Source of the DNA: Elusimicrobiota bacterium
GTDB lineage: Bacteria > Elusimicrobiota > Elusimicrobia > UBA1565
Assembly (NCBI GenBank): GCA_016196755.1
Contig: JACPXC010000064.1
Span: 1-52,955 of the forward strand
Reading direction: 5' to 3'
DNA: 52,955 nucleotides
Shown here piece after piece: positions 45,071 to 52,955 of the stretch. A program made the translations under genes and the position numbers. The notes under the pieces are model-generated. The model was not told the DNA's origin. It saw only the letters and a program-made list of their open reading frames with translations, and made no database searches. How positions within the stretch are numbered: position 1 is the stretch's first letter; each line of letters starts with the position of its first letter.

Positions 45071-46132
45071 TTGAAGACCGTCCTGGTCCTCTGCGGCGGA
45101 CGTTCCGCGGAGCGCGAAGTCTCCTGCGTGTCGGCCTCGGCCGTGCTGCGGCACCTGCCGGCGCCGTGGAAGGCGGAGTTGGTCTGGATCGCGCCCGACG
45201 GCGCCTGGCACCTCCAGCGTTCGGCGCGGGCTCTCGCGCGCAGCCCCAGGCCGGCCGCCCACCGCTTCGACCGCGCCGCGCTCAGCCTGGAACCCGGCTC
45301 TCCGTCGCGCCTGCGCGCCGCGGGCCGCTCCGTGGTCCCCGACGCCGTGTTCCCCGTCCTGCACGGCCCGATGGGAGAGGACGGCACGATGCAGGGCCTC
45401 CTCGAGATCCTCGGCTGGCCCTACGTCGGGGCGGGCGTCCTGGGCTCGTCGATGGGGATGGACAAAGAGGCCTCCAAGCGCCTCTCGGTCCACGCCGGCC
45501 TGCCGATCCTGCCCTACGCCGTCCTGCGCCCGGGCGAGGGGCTTGCCGCGGCGCGCAAGCTCCGTCTGCCGGTCTTCGTGAAGCCCTCGCGCCTGGGCTC
45601 CTCGGTGGGGGTCTACAAGGTCAAGAAGGCCGCGGACCTGGCCGCCGCGGTGCGCAAGGCCTTCCGTTTCGACGACACGGTGCTCGTCGAACAGGGCATC
45701 GCCGCGCGCGAGATCGAGGTCGCCGTCCTGGGCGCGCCGGCGGCGCTTGCGGCCTCCGTTCCCGGGGAGATCCGCCCCAACGCCGAGTTCTATTCTTATG
45801 AGGCCAAGTACGAGGACCCGGATGGGGCCGAACTCCTGGTCCCCGCCGAGTTGACCCGCGCGCAGGCCGAGCGCGTGCGCGCGCTGGCGCTCCAGGCCTT
45901 CACGGTGCTCGGCGGCTACGGCTTGGCGCGTGTCGACTTCCTCATGGACAAGGCCACCGGCAGGCTCTGGTTCAACGAGGTCAACACCCTGCCGGGGTTC
46001 ACCGCCATCAGTATGTACCCGAAGCTTTGGCAGGCGACCGGGCTGTCCTTCAAGTCCCTGGTCGGGAAGCTCCTCGCCCTGGCCGAGGCCCGCGGCCGCG
46101 CGGCGCGGCGACTGAGGATCACCCGTGACTGA
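45071..46132 (+). CDS. ddl: D-alanine-D-alanine ligase, 353 aa
   Basis: The likely start is TTG 45071, 2 nt after the preceding stop, because 'LKTVLVLCGGRSAEREVS' is the expected N-terminus; the much longer frame reads across the neighbouring lipoprotein gene. Ddl joins two D-Ala with ATP in the cytoplasm to make the dipeptide that ends the peptidoglycan stem. Visible are 'MGEDGTMQGLLEILGWPYVG', 'MGMDKEASK', the ATP-grasp loop 'FVKPSRLGSSVGVYKV', 'EIEVAVLG' and the metal site 'RVDFLMD...WFNEVNTLPGFT'. The length is normal. It overlaps the next gene by 8 bp. Confidence -1.
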   Translation: MKTVLVLCGGRSAEREVSCVSASAVLRHLPAPWKAELVWIAPDGAWHLQRSARALARSPRPAAHRFDRAALSLEPGSPSRLRAAGRSVVPDAVFPVLHGPMGEDGTMQGLLEILGWPYVGAGVLGSSMGMDKEASKRLSVHAGLPILPYAVLRPGEGLAAARKLRLPVFVKPSRLGSSVGVYKVKKAADLAAAVRKAFRFDDTVLVEQGIAAREIEVAVLGAPAALAASVPGEIRPNAEFYSYEAKYEDPDGAELLVPAELTRAQAERVRALALQAFTVLGGYGLARVDFLMDKATGRLWFNEVNTLPGFTAISMYPKLWQATGLSFKSLVGKLLALAEARGRAARRLRITRD

Positions 46133-46991
46133 GCGGCGGGCGCTCGGACGCAGCGGGTTGACGGTCCAAGCCGTCGGCCTCGGCGGGATGCCCATGTCGA
46201 TTGGCCGCGACGGCCCCAGCGAGGCGGACGCGCTCTCCGCGCTCCACGCGGCGTTCGACGCCGGCACCGACCTCGTCGACACGGCCGACGTCTACTGCCA
46301 CGACGATTCCGACATCGGCCACAACGAGCGTCTCATCGCGAAGGCGGTCAAGTCCTGGCCCGGCGGGGGGAAGGTCGTCGTCGCCACCAAGGGCGGCCTG
46401 ACCCGGCCCGAAGGGCGCTGGGAGCGCGACGCCCGCCCCGAGGTTTTGCGCGCGGCCTGCGAGCGCAGCCTCAAGGCCCTCGGCGTCTCGGCCATCGCCC
46501 TCTACCAGCTCCATGCCCCCGACGAGAAAGTCCGCTTCGCCGACAGCGTCGGCGAGCTCAAGCGCCTCAAGGACGAGGGGAAGATCAGGCACGTCGGCCT
46601 CTCGAACGTGGGCCTCGAACAGCTCGACGAGGCGCTGGCCATCGTGCGGATCGAGAGCGTCCAGAACCAGCTCCATCCCAAGGACCGCGGCGACTTGGAC
46701 GACGGACTGGTGAAGGCCTGCGCCGCGCGCGGCGTGGCCTACCTGCCTTATTGCCCGGTGGGCGGCGGCTACGGCCACATCTCCCTCTCCAAGCACCCGA
46801 CGCTCATGGCGCTGGCGGTCAAGCACGGCATCAGCCCTTACTGCGTGGTCCTGGCCTGGCACCTGGCGCAAGGCGAGAACGTCATCCCGATCCCCGGCGC
46901 CAGCCGGGTCGAGAGCGCCGTCGACAGCCCGAAGGCCCTGTCGGTCCGCCTCGAGCCCTCGGACCTGGCCGTCATCGACGCGCTTGCCTAG
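46125..46991 (+). CDS. Aldo/keto reductase, 288 aa
   Basis: GTG 46125 overlaps the end of ddl. This is a TIM-barrel NAD(P)H-dependent oxidoreductase. The family tetrad is visible as Asp-52 and Tyr-57 ('VDTADVY'), Lys-89 ('VVATKGG') and His-130 ('YQLHAPD'). 'IRHVGLSN' and 'IPIPGASRVESAVDSP' give the cofactor-phosphate region. The sequence looks like the general 'pyridoxal reductase-like' bacterial group; the substrate cannot be told from sequence. It overlaps the following gene by 8 bp, so it is probably co-transcribed. Confidence -1.
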   Translation: MTERRALGRSGLTVQAVGLGGMPMSIGRDGPSEADALSALHAAFDAGTDLVDTADVYCHDDSDIGHNERLIAKAVKSWPGGGKVVVATKGGLTRPEGRWERDARPEVLRAACERSLKALGVSAIALYQLHAPDEKVRFADSVGELKRLKDEGKIRHVGLSNVGLEQLDEALAIVRIESVQNQLHPKDRGDLDDGLVKACAARGVAYLPYCPVGGGYGHISLSKHPTLMALAVKHGISPYCVVLAWHLAQGENVIPIPGASRVESAVDSPKALSVRLEPSDLAVIDALA

Positions 46992-49140
46992 CAGTCCCGC
47001 CGTCCTCTTCTTCCTCTCCGGGTTCTGCTGCCTGCTCTATCAGGTCGTCTGGCTGCGGCTGGCGTTGGCCGCCTTCGGCGTCATCACCCCGGTCATCTCG
47101 ATCCTGCTCTCGACCTTCATGGCCGGGCTGGCGCTGGGCTCGTGGGCGGGCGGCCGCTACGCGGCGCCGCTGGCGCGCCGCGGCCTGGCGCCGGCCAAGC
47201 TCTACGCCGCGGCCGAAGCCGTCATGGCGCTGGGGGCGTTCCTCGTCCCGGCACTCTTCGCGGCGTCCCGCTCCGCCCTGCTCGGGCTCGGCGAGGCCGG
47301 TTCCTTCGCCTACCTGGCCCTCTCTGGCGTGATGATGGGGGCCGCCATCCTCCCCTGGTGCGTCTGCATGGGCGCCACGTTCCCGCTCATGCTGGCCCAT
47401 CTCGAGGGGACCGGGAGAGACGGCTTCGGGCGGCTCTACCGCGCCAACGTCCTCGGCGCCATGGCCGGGACGCTGGCCGCCGGATTCCTGCTGCTCGAGG
47501 TGCTCGGCTTCACGCGGACCCTCTGGGTGGCGGCGCTCCTCAATGCCGCCGCGGCGGTCATCGCTTTCTCGCTGCCGGCGCGTCCCGGGGACGCGCCGAA
47601 AGCAGAGGCCGCCCCGTCGACGGGCGGTAGACCTCATTCCGCGGACGCGCTGCTGTTCATCACTGGATTCACCTCGCTGGCCATGGAGGTGGTCTGGACC
47701 CGTCAGTTCACGGTCGTCCTCGGCGCGCACGTCTACGCCTTCTCCCTGCTCCTGTGCGTCTACCTGGCGGCGACCTGGGCCGGGGCCTCGTGCTACAGGC
47801 GGCACCTGGCGTCGGGCCGTCCGCTCGAGCGCGGCGCCCTGGCGGCGGTCCTGGGAACCGCGGCGCTCCTGCCGGTCCTCCTCAACGACCCGCGCCTGCC
47901 CGCTCTCTTGGGGGGCGGCACGCTCCATGCCGCGCTGGCCCTGCTCAGCATCGTCCCGTTCTGCGCCGTCCTGGGCTACCTGACGCCGTCGGTTATAGAC
48001 GCGGCGTCCGCCGGCGAGCCGGGGCGCGCCGGCCGGGCTTACGCCGTCAACGTCGTGGGCTGCATCCTCGGCCCGCTGGCGGCCTCATATCTCCTGCTGC
48101 CGTTCTTGGGGGTGCGCCTTTCGCTGATCCTGTTGGCGCTGCCCTACGCCGTCTGGCCGCTCTTCTCGCCCGGGGGGCTGTCGCCCCGGGCCGGGTCGCT
48201 GGCCGCGCGCGTCTCGGCGGGGCTGGCGCTGGCCGCCGTCCTCTTCTGCACGAGCTACGAGGAGCCGCGGGTCAGCGCCGTCGTGCGCCGGGACCACACC
48301 GCCACGGTCGTCGCCGCCGGGGCGGGCATGAGCAAGGAGCTCTACGTCAACGGCGTCTCGATCACGCGGTTTACGCCGCTGACCAAGTTCATGGCCCACC
48401 TGCCCTTCGCCTTCCATCCCGGTGCGCCCAAGGATTCCCTGGCCATCTGCTTCGGGATGGGGACGACCTTCCGCTCGCTCTTGAGCTGGGGCGGGCAGGT
48501 CACCGCCGTGGAGCTCGTGCCCAGCGTGCGCGACCTGTTCGGCTACTTCTTCTCCGACGCCGCGCAGGCGCACGACGGCGTCCGGGGCCGGATCGTCGTC
48601 GACGACGGCCGGCGCTTCCTCATGCGCGCGGCGGACTCCTACGACGTCATCACCATCGACCCGCCCCCGCCGATCGAGGCCGCGGGGTCGAGTCTGCTCT
48701 ACTCGGACGAGTTCTACGAGGTGCTCAAGCTCCGTCTGCGCCCCGACGGCGTGCTCCAGCAGTGGCTGCCCTACCGCCCGAGCGAGCCGGGGGCGGAGGC
48801 CTTCCTCGTCGCGGCGACGGCGCGGTCGCTGGCGGAGGCGTTCCCGCACGTGAGGGTGTTCCGCTCGATCGAGGGGTGGGGCCTGCACTTCATCGCGTCG
48901 CGGGCGCCCCTTGAGAGCCTGACGGCGGCGAGAGCGGCTCGGCAGATGCCTGAGGCGGCGCGGCGGGACCTCATGGAGTGGGCCGGCGACGAGACGGTGC
49001 CGGAGTATATCGAGGCGGTGCTGTCGAAGGAGATCCCGCTCGGCGCCCTGCTGGCGGAGGATCCCGAGATACGGATCACCGACGACCGGCCGCTCAATGA
49101 GTATTACCTGCTGCGGCGGGCGCTGCGGTCTAAGACGTAA
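46984..49140 (+). CDS. Membrane protein with spermidine-synthase-like domain, 718 aa
   Basis: TTG 46984 overlaps the upstream stop. The first ~430 residues hold many hydrophobic helices ('LLYQVVWLRLALAAFGVI', 'ISILLSTFMAGLALGSW' and others) in the layout of bacterial proteins that fuse a transporter-like membrane part to a spermidine-synthase-like domain. From about 480 on, a Rossmann methyltransferase-like fold appears: 'AICFGMGTTFRSLL', 'VTAVELVPSV', 'IVVDDGRRFLM', 'DVITIDPPPPIEAAGSSLLY', 'DEFYEVL'. The Asp of the 'IDPPPP' loop sits where polyamine synthases have their active site. True aminopropyl transfer is unproven for these fused proteins. It is the last gene of the same-strand run. 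Confidence -1.
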   Translation: MPSSPAVLFFLSGFCCLLYQVVWLRLALAAFGVITPVISILLSTFMAGLALGSWAGGRYAAPLARRGLAPAKLYAAAEAVMALGAFLVPALFAASRSALLGLGEAGSFAYLALSGVMMGAAILPWCVCMGATFPLMLAHLEGTGRDGFGRLYRANVLGAMAGTLAAGFLLLEVLGFTRTLWVAALLNAAAAVIAFSLPARPGDAPKAEAAPSTGGRPHSADALLFITGFTSLAMEVVWTRQFTVVLGAHVYAFSLLLCVYLAATWAGASCYRRHLASGRPLERGALAAVLGTAALLPVLLNDPRLPALLGGGTLHAALALLSIVPFCAVLGYLTPSVIDAASAGEPGRAGRAYAVNVVGCILGPLAASYLLLPFLGVRLSLILLALPYAVWPLFSPGGLSPRAGSLAARVSAGLALAAVLFCTSYEEPRVSAVVRRDHTATVVAAGAGMSKELYVNGVSITRFTPLTKFMAHLPFAFHPGAPKDSLAICFGMGTTFRSLLSWGGQVTAVELVPSVRDLFGYFFSDAAQAHDGVRGRIVVDDGRRFLMRAADSYDVITIDPPPPIEAAGSSLLYSDEFYEVLKLRLRPDGVLQQWLPYRPSEPGAEAFLVAATARSLAEAFPHVRVFRSIEGWGLHFIASRAPLESLTAARAARQMPEAARRDLMEWAGDETVPEYIEAVLSKEIPLGALLAEDPEIRITDDRPLNEYYLLRRALRSKT

Positions 49141-49143
49141 GGG

Positions 49144-50493
49144 CTAAAGGCCGTAATGCCGGCGGAACTCCGCGGCATCCGCCACCTTCAACCCGCCGCT
49201 GAGCGCCCGCAGGGTATGGCAGGCCAACCCCGCCCCGAGATGCGCGAGCGCATGCAGCTCGCGCACCCGCGGGTGGCGCCGCAGGAAATTCTTGAGCATC
49301 GGCGACGGCCGTGGGAACACCGGCCGAGGCGCGGCCTGCTCTCCGTCGAGCGTCAGGGCCTCGGTGATGCACGGCATATCGACTCCGAGTTTCGCGCAGG
49401 CCAGGTCCACGGCGTCCTTGGCCATGAGCCGGAAGTCCGACATCTTCCCGCCGCCCAGCGTGATGAGGCCTTCCGCGCCCTCCGTGCCGTGGTCGAAGAC
49501 CTGGTACTCGCGCGACAACAGCTTCTCCGACCCGCCCTGCCCGAGGATCGGCCGCGCGCCGGCGGTGGTGCGCGTCCAGGTCCGTGGGAAGTCCTTGAAA
49601 TAGCGCTTGACCGAGCCGTGCAGGTACTCGAGCTCCTCGGGGTCGGCCCGCACCTCGTCGGGACTGCCGTTGTGGGGGAGGTCCGTCGGGCCGACCAGGG
49701 TGCCGCCGTCGAAGGGGATGACGAAGACGAAGCGGCCCGCGTCGAGCGCGGCCAAGAGCAGGCCGACGGGGACCAGCGGCTTGTCGTAGACGAGGTGGGC
49801 GCCCTTGCGCAGGCGCAGGGGGATGGTCAGCCCGGCCATGCGGGCCACGGGGTCGATCCAGGGGCCCGCCGCGTTGACGACGAGCTTCGCGCGGAGCTCC
49901 TCGCGCCGGCCGTCGGGGCCCTCGGCCACGGCGCCGACCACCTTGCCGTCCTCGCGCAGCAGCCCGACGGCCCGCCAACCGACTCGCTTGGCGGCGCCAA
50001 GCTTCTCGGCGGCGGCGAGGTTGGCCGCTACCAGGCCCTCGGCGTCGACCCACCATTCGTCGAAGCTGACGCCGCCCTGCAAGCCGTCGGGGTCTATGCC
50101 TGGGACGAGCTCCCTGACGGCCTGGGCGCTCAGGCGCAGATGGCGCAGACCCTCCTTCATGCGCTGGAAGGGCTCGTAGGCGGCCACCAAGGTCTCCACG
50201 GTGGCCAGGCCGTGGGTGTGGCCTTTATAGACCGGCCAGACGATGGGGAGGCGTTTTAGGAGGTTTCCGGCCGTCTTGACGATGTTTCCGGCGTCCCAGG
50301 CTGTAGCATGCGTGGTCAGCCGGTCGTATAGAAGGTAGCGGATCCCCCCGTGGATGAGGTGGGTCGAGGCGGCCGTCGTGGCGGCGCCCGGCACGCCCTT
50401 CTCGAGGAGCTCAGCGGACAGGCCGCGGAGGGCGGCGTCGCGCAGGACACCGGCCCCGGTTATCCCTCCGCCTATGACGAGGAGGTCGCGCAT
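49144..50493 (-). CDS. glpD: FAD-dependent glycerol-3-phosphate dehydrogenase, 449 aa
   Basis: The start is ATG 50491-50493, where 'MRDLLVIGGGITGAGVLRDA' gives the FAD dinucleotide-binding N-terminus; the frame upstream is noise overlapping the divergent gene. The enzyme oxidises sn-glycerol 3-phosphate to dihydroxyacetone phosphate at the membrane and feeds electrons to quinone. Supporting motifs are 'STHLIHGGIRYL', 'NAAGPWIDPVARMAG', 'KGAHLVYDKPLVPVG', 'FVIPFDGGTLVGPTD' and 'LITLGGGKMSDFRLMAKDAVD'. At 449 residues it is shorter than E. coli GlpD, closer to the catalytic part of GlpA-type enzymes. It converges on the spermidine-synthase-like gene with a 3-bp gap and diverges from the PBP gene. 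Confidence -1.
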   Translation of the reverse strand: MRDLLVIGGGITGAGVLRDAALRGLSAELLEKGVPGAATTAASTHLIHGGIRYLLYDRLTTHATAWDAGNIVKTAGNLLKRLPIVWPVYKGHTHGLATVETLVAAYEPFQRMKEGLRHLRLSAQAVRELVPGIDPDGLQGGVSFDEWWVDAEGLVAANLAAAEKLGAAKRVGWRAVGLLREDGKVVGAVAEGPDGRREELRAKLVVNAAGPWIDPVARMAGLTIPLRLRKGAHLVYDKPLVPVGLLLAALDAGRFVFVIPFDGGTLVGPTDLPHNGSPDEVRADPEELEYLHGSVKRYFKDFPRTWTRTTAGARPILGQGGSEKLLSREYQVFDHGTEGAEGLITLGGGKMSDFRLMAKDAVDLACAKLGVDMPCITEALTLDGEQAAPRPVFPRPSPMLKNFLRRHPRVRELHALAHLGAGLACHTLRALSGGLKVADAAEFRRHYGL

Positions 50494-50529
50494 CGTGCCA
50501 TCGTACAAAATCGCTACAATGGACCCTGC
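50494..50529. promoter_or_regulatory. 36-bp divergent start region between glpD and the PBP1A gene
   Basis: Only 36 bp separate the two start codons, so both promoters must overlap each other or the coding ends. TACAAT (50515-50520) could be a -10 box for the plus-strand gene, which would leave a nearly leaderless message beginning at GTG 50530. No good -35 is visible and there is no clear ribosome site for either gene. Confidence -1.
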
Positions 50530-52764
50530 GTGAGCCGCCTCAAGTTCTACATCGCCGCCTCCGTCGTGGCGGGCGTCATAGCCGGGCTGGCCATGGTCGG
50601 CCGGCGCGTCACCGCGGACATCCCTTCCTTCGAGGCCTTGGAGCGCTACCAGCCTCCGCTGACCACGCGCGTCTACGACGCCAACGAGGCCCTGATCGCC
50701 GAGCTCTCGATCGAGAAGCGCGCGCTCCTGAGCCTGTCTGAGATCCCGGTCGACCTGCAGAACGCGGTGCTGGCTATCGAGGACTCGCGCTTCTTCTCTC
50801 ACTGGGGCATCTCGCCGCGCGGCATCGCGCGCGCGGCGCTGGCCAACCTCATGGCAGGCCGCAAGGTGCAGGGCGGTTCGACCCTGACCCAGCAGCTGGC
50901 CAAGATCATCTTCCTGTCCCCCGAGCGCAGCTACCTCCGCAAGCTGCGCGAGCTCGTCCTGGCCATCCAGATCGAGCGCAACCTCTCGAAGGAGGAGATC
51001 CTCCAGCTCTACCTCAACCAGATCTATTTCGGCGAGGGCGCCTACGGCGCTCAGGCCGCGGCGGCGATCTTCTTCGGCAAGGACATCAAGGACCTCAAGA
51101 TCGAGGAGTCCGCCCTCCTGGCCGGCCTGCCCAAGTCGCCGACCAACTACTCTCCGTTCCGCAATCCCAAGCTCGCCGAGAAGCGCCGTTCCCTGGTCCT
51201 CGAGCGCATGCGCGAGGAGGGCTTCATCTCGGAGGCCGACGAGAAGAAGGCCTTGGCCATCCCCGTCCCCGCCACTCGCCCGCTGCTGGCCGGCATCCAG
51301 GCCCCGTACTTCGTCGAGTACGTGCGCCGCCAGCTCGAGCCCCGCTACGGCTACAACACCCTATGGCGCGGGGGACTCACCATCCACACCACCCTGGACC
51401 TCAAGATGCAGAAGATCGCCGAGGAGGAGATGGAGAAGGCGCTGGCGGCCTTCGACGTCACCGCCCTCAAGGAGTGGGAGCGGCAGCTCAAGGAGGACCA
51501 GGACGCCGGGATCGACCCGCCCTCGGTCTCGACCAACCCGCCCGCGAACATCCAGGGCGTCTTCGTGGCGATGGACGTGAAGTCCGGGGCGGTCAAGGCC
51601 ATGATCGGGGGCCGCGGCGACCAGTTCAACCGGGCGGTCCAGGCCCAGCGTCAGCCCGGCTCGACCTTCAAGCCCTTCGTATGGGCCGCGGCGCTCAACT
51701 CCGGGATGACGGCCGGGACGCTCGTCGAGGACATGCCGCTGGCCTATTACTACGACGGGCGCGACTGGCGCCTGCTCGATGGGACCACCGACCAGTACGC
51801 CATCAACCTCGCCACCTCGGTGTTCGCCAACTCGTCGGACTTCAAGGTCTGGGTGCCCAACAACTTCGACAACAGCTTCAAGGGCGTCATCACCCTGCGC
51901 ACCGCTCTGGCGCTCTCGCGCAACGTGGCCTCGGTGCGCTTGATCGAGCACGTGGGGCCGCCCAAGGTCGTCGAGCTGGCGCACCGGGCCGGCATCAGCT
52001 CGCGGCTCGCGCCGGTGCTGTCTTTGGGCCTGGGCTCCTCGGTAGTCAGCCCGCTCGAGATGGCCAATGCCTTCATGACCTTCGCCAACGGCGGCATCCA
52101 CGTGAAGAGCCACGCCGTCACGCGGGTCGAGGACTCTCATGGCAAGCTCCTCGACCGCCACATCCCTAAGGAGGAGGAGGCGCTGTCGCCGCAGATCGCC
52201 TACATCGTCACCCACCTCCTCAAGGCCGTCGTCGACGTGGGCACGGGCGTGCGCGCCAAGCAGATCCGGCGCCCGCTGGCCGGCAAGACCGGCACGACCA
52301 ACGAGAACAAGGACCTCTGGTTCGTCGGCTATACGCCGGACATGGTGGCCGTGGCCTGGATGGGCTATGACGACGCCACCTCGCTGGGCCGAAGGCTCTC
52401 CAGCGGCTCGACCCTGGTGCCGTGGTGGGCCGAGATCATGAAGCGTCTGCTTGCCGACGTGCCCTCGCGCGACTTCCCGGTGCCCGACGACATCGTCTTC
52501 CCCAAGATCGACGCCGACACCGGCTTCCTGGCCCTTCCCACCTGCGCCAGGAAGGCGGTCGTGGCCTACAAGAAGGGCACCGAGCCCGTAGCTTTTTGCC
52601 CCTTCGACCACACCAAGCCCCTGGTCCTGCGCGCCGACTTCGCGGTCTCCGGCCAGGTCCCCGGCCAGAGCGTCGAGGCAAGCACCGACCCGGTCCTCAA
52701 CCCGACCGACGGCACCAGCCTCCCCACCGACGCCGAACTCGAAGACCTCGAGCCGGACCCGTAA
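50530..52764 (+). CDS. Class A penicillin-binding protein (PBP1A type), 744 aa
   Basis: GTG 50530 is chosen because 'VSRLKFYIAASVVAGVIAGL' gives the short cytoplasmic start and membrane anchor; the upstream extension overlaps glpD. It polymerises lipid II and cross-links peptidoglycan in the periplasm. The glycosyltransferase-51 domain (about 45-220) has catalytic Glu-84 in 'AIEDSRFFSHWG' and 'GGSTLTQQLAK' (115-125). The transpeptidase domain (about 345-640) has Ser-378 in 'STFK', 'SRN' (463-465) and 'KTGTT' (586-590). The tail is Pro/Asp-rich and weakly conserved. All catalytic motifs are intact and length is normal. Other class A PBPs cannot be excluded, so no symbol is given. Confidence -1.
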   Translation: MSRLKFYIAASVVAGVIAGLAMVGRRVTADIPSFEALERYQPPLTTRVYDANEALIAELSIEKRALLSLSEIPVDLQNAVLAIEDSRFFSHWGISPRGIARAALANLMAGRKVQGGSTLTQQLAKIIFLSPERSYLRKLRELVLAIQIERNLSKEEILQLYLNQIYFGEGAYGAQAAAAIFFGKDIKDLKIEESALLAGLPKSPTNYSPFRNPKLAEKRRSLVLERMREEGFISEADEKKALAIPVPATRPLLAGIQAPYFVEYVRRQLEPRYGYNTLWRGGLTIHTTLDLKMQKIAEEEMEKALAAFDVTALKEWERQLKEDQDAGIDPPSVSTNPPANIQGVFVAMDVKSGAVKAMIGGRGDQFNRAVQAQRQPGSTFKPFVWAAALNSGMTAGTLVEDMPLAYYYDGRDWRLLDGTTDQYAINLATSVFANSSDFKVWVPNNFDNSFKGVITLRTALALSRNVASVRLIEHVGPPKVVELAHRAGISSRLAPVLSLGLGSSVVSPLEMANAFMTFANGGIHVKSHAVTRVEDSHGKLLDRHIPKEEEALSPQIAYIVTHLLKAVVDVGTGVRAKQIRRPLAGKTGTTNENKDLWFVGYTPDMVAVAWMGYDDATSLGRRLSSGSTLVPWWAEIMKRLLADVPSRDFPVPDDIVFPKIDADTGFLALPTCARKAVVAYKKGTEPVAFCPFDHTKPLVLRADFAVSGQVPGQSVEASTDPVLNPTDGTSLPTDAELEDLEPDP

Positions 52765-52780
52765 GACTTCTGATTGGGGA

Positions 52781-52826
52781 CAGTCCCTGAACTTCTGATT
52801 CGTACGAATCAGAAGTTCAGGGACTG
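52781..52826. repeat. Perfect 46-bp palindrome downstream of the PBP gene
   Basis: CAGTCCCTGAACTTCTGATT plus CGT (52781-52803) is the exact reverse complement of 52804-52826. A 10-bp part of the arm (ACTTCTGATT) is also present at 52766-52775, just after the PBP stop. The 'GGGGACAGTCCCTG' edge resembles REP-type palindromes associated with Y1 transposases; this likeness is from memory. It could also act as a 3' hairpin for the PBP message, though no T-run follows. Confidence -1.
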
Positions 52827-52846
52827 ATAATCATCTAGAAGTTAGA

Positions 52847-52911
52847 GGTCCCCTCCCGGGGTTGGTAGTGTTTGTTTGCCGACACACACAGACCAAACAA
52901 AGGAGAGGACC
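52847..52911 (+). promoter_or_regulatory. Hairpin that can bury the transposase ribosome site
   Basis: GGTCCCCTCC (52847-52856) pairs at nine of ten positions with GGAGAGGACC (52902-52911), and TTTGTTTG (52871-52878) pairs perfectly with CAAACAAA (52894-52901). The two stems stack on the 3' side. The ribosome site AGGAGAGG (52901-52908) lies within the paired 3' strand, so folding would limit transposase translation. It may equally be part of a structured guide RNA region; both are inferences. Confidence -1.
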
Positions 52912-52912
52912 C

Positions 52913-52955
52913 ATGAAATTATACGCGGCCATCGACCTGCATTCCAACAACAACG
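52913..52955 (+). CDS. IS110-family transposase, first 14 codons only
   Basis: ATG 52913 follows the strong ribosome site AGGAGAGG. The visible residues 'MKLYAAIDLHSNNN' match the N-terminus of IS110-type (DEDD) transposases, where the Asp of 'IDLH' is the first catalytic acid of the RuvC-like fold. The remainder lies beyond the window, so completeness is unknown. IS110 enzymes work with a structured non-coding RNA encoded at one end of the element. Confidence -1.
   Translation, partial: MKLYAAIDLHSNNN

Larger units (their letters stand above)
52827..52955 (+). mobile_element. IS110-family insertion sequence, left end (runs off the window)
   Basis: The transposase start at 52913 and the non-coding stretch before it mark the left part of an IS110-type element. 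The true boundary cannot be set: these elements lack long terminal repeats, and only the left side is visible. 52827 is the first base after the palindrome and is an upper limit only. Confidence -1.

Noticed and set aside
50350-50529. N-terminal extension of the penicillin-binding protein
   Set aside because: It is antisense to the start of glpD and lacks any membrane anchor; the anchor begins at GTG 50530.

Overview
The window is GC-rich and very densely coded. It comes from a bacterium with an outer membrane: there are lipoprotein signals, a PorV-like barrel, a class A penicillin-binding protein and a D-Ala-D-Ala ligase. The mix of a giant Ig-like repeat protein with a 'YPNPF' C-terminal domain, a PorV-family protein and flagellar-type motor genes best fits Elusimicrobiota or a neighbouring lineage. 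That placement is an inference at roughly even odds, and no rRNA or other marker gene here settles it.

Bases 1-32662 are one uninterrupted reading frame that is already open at the left edge. It encodes at least 10,886 residues of a secreted modular protein. Four zones follow one another: (A) about 17 kb of Ig-like modules, in which a block of about 4.4 kb occurs at least three times in diverged form; (B) about 8 kb of a different module of about 120 residues; (C) about 5.5 kb of modules with Asp/Asn/Gly-rich calcium-type loops; (D) a calcium-loop stretch, fibronectin-III-like domains and a FlgD/type IX-sorting-like C-terminus. Next comes a convergent small gene for an exported HNH-type protein. 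It is bracketed by inverted 23-bp copies and preceded by a perfect 74-bp palindrome.

From 33.6 to 42.4 kb lies the most unusual part. A sigma70-type promoter leads into a cyclic-di-GMP-I (GEMM-I) riboswitch and then a strong intrinsic terminator that overlaps the signal-peptide codons of the first gene. The genes downstream all run in one direction and are tightly packed: a PorV-like barrel with TPRs; a single polypeptide joining a shortened FliF to FliG and a TPR; a long coiled-coil protein; FlbD; MotA; MotB; and a lipoprotein with a carboxypeptidase-regulatory-like domain. No flagellin, hook, rod or export gene is present in the window. The working hypothesis is a c-di-GMP-controlled, ion-driven MotAB/FliG motor used for something other than a conventional flagellum, such as gliding, surface-protein movement or secretion. 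The giant protein with its sorting-like C-terminus is a possible partner.

The same-strand run continues, often with 4-bp stop/start overlaps, into a cysteine desulfurase and MnmA (tRNA 2-thiouridine), a pseudopilin-like lipoprotein, Ddl, an aldo/keto reductase and a membrane-bound spermidine-synthase-like protein, ending at 49140. A GlpD-type dehydrogenase lies on the minus strand, divergent from a PBP1A-type peptidoglycan synthase. The right edge holds a 46-bp perfect palindrome and the first codons of an IS110-family transposase. No tRNA, rRNA or CRISPR array was seen.
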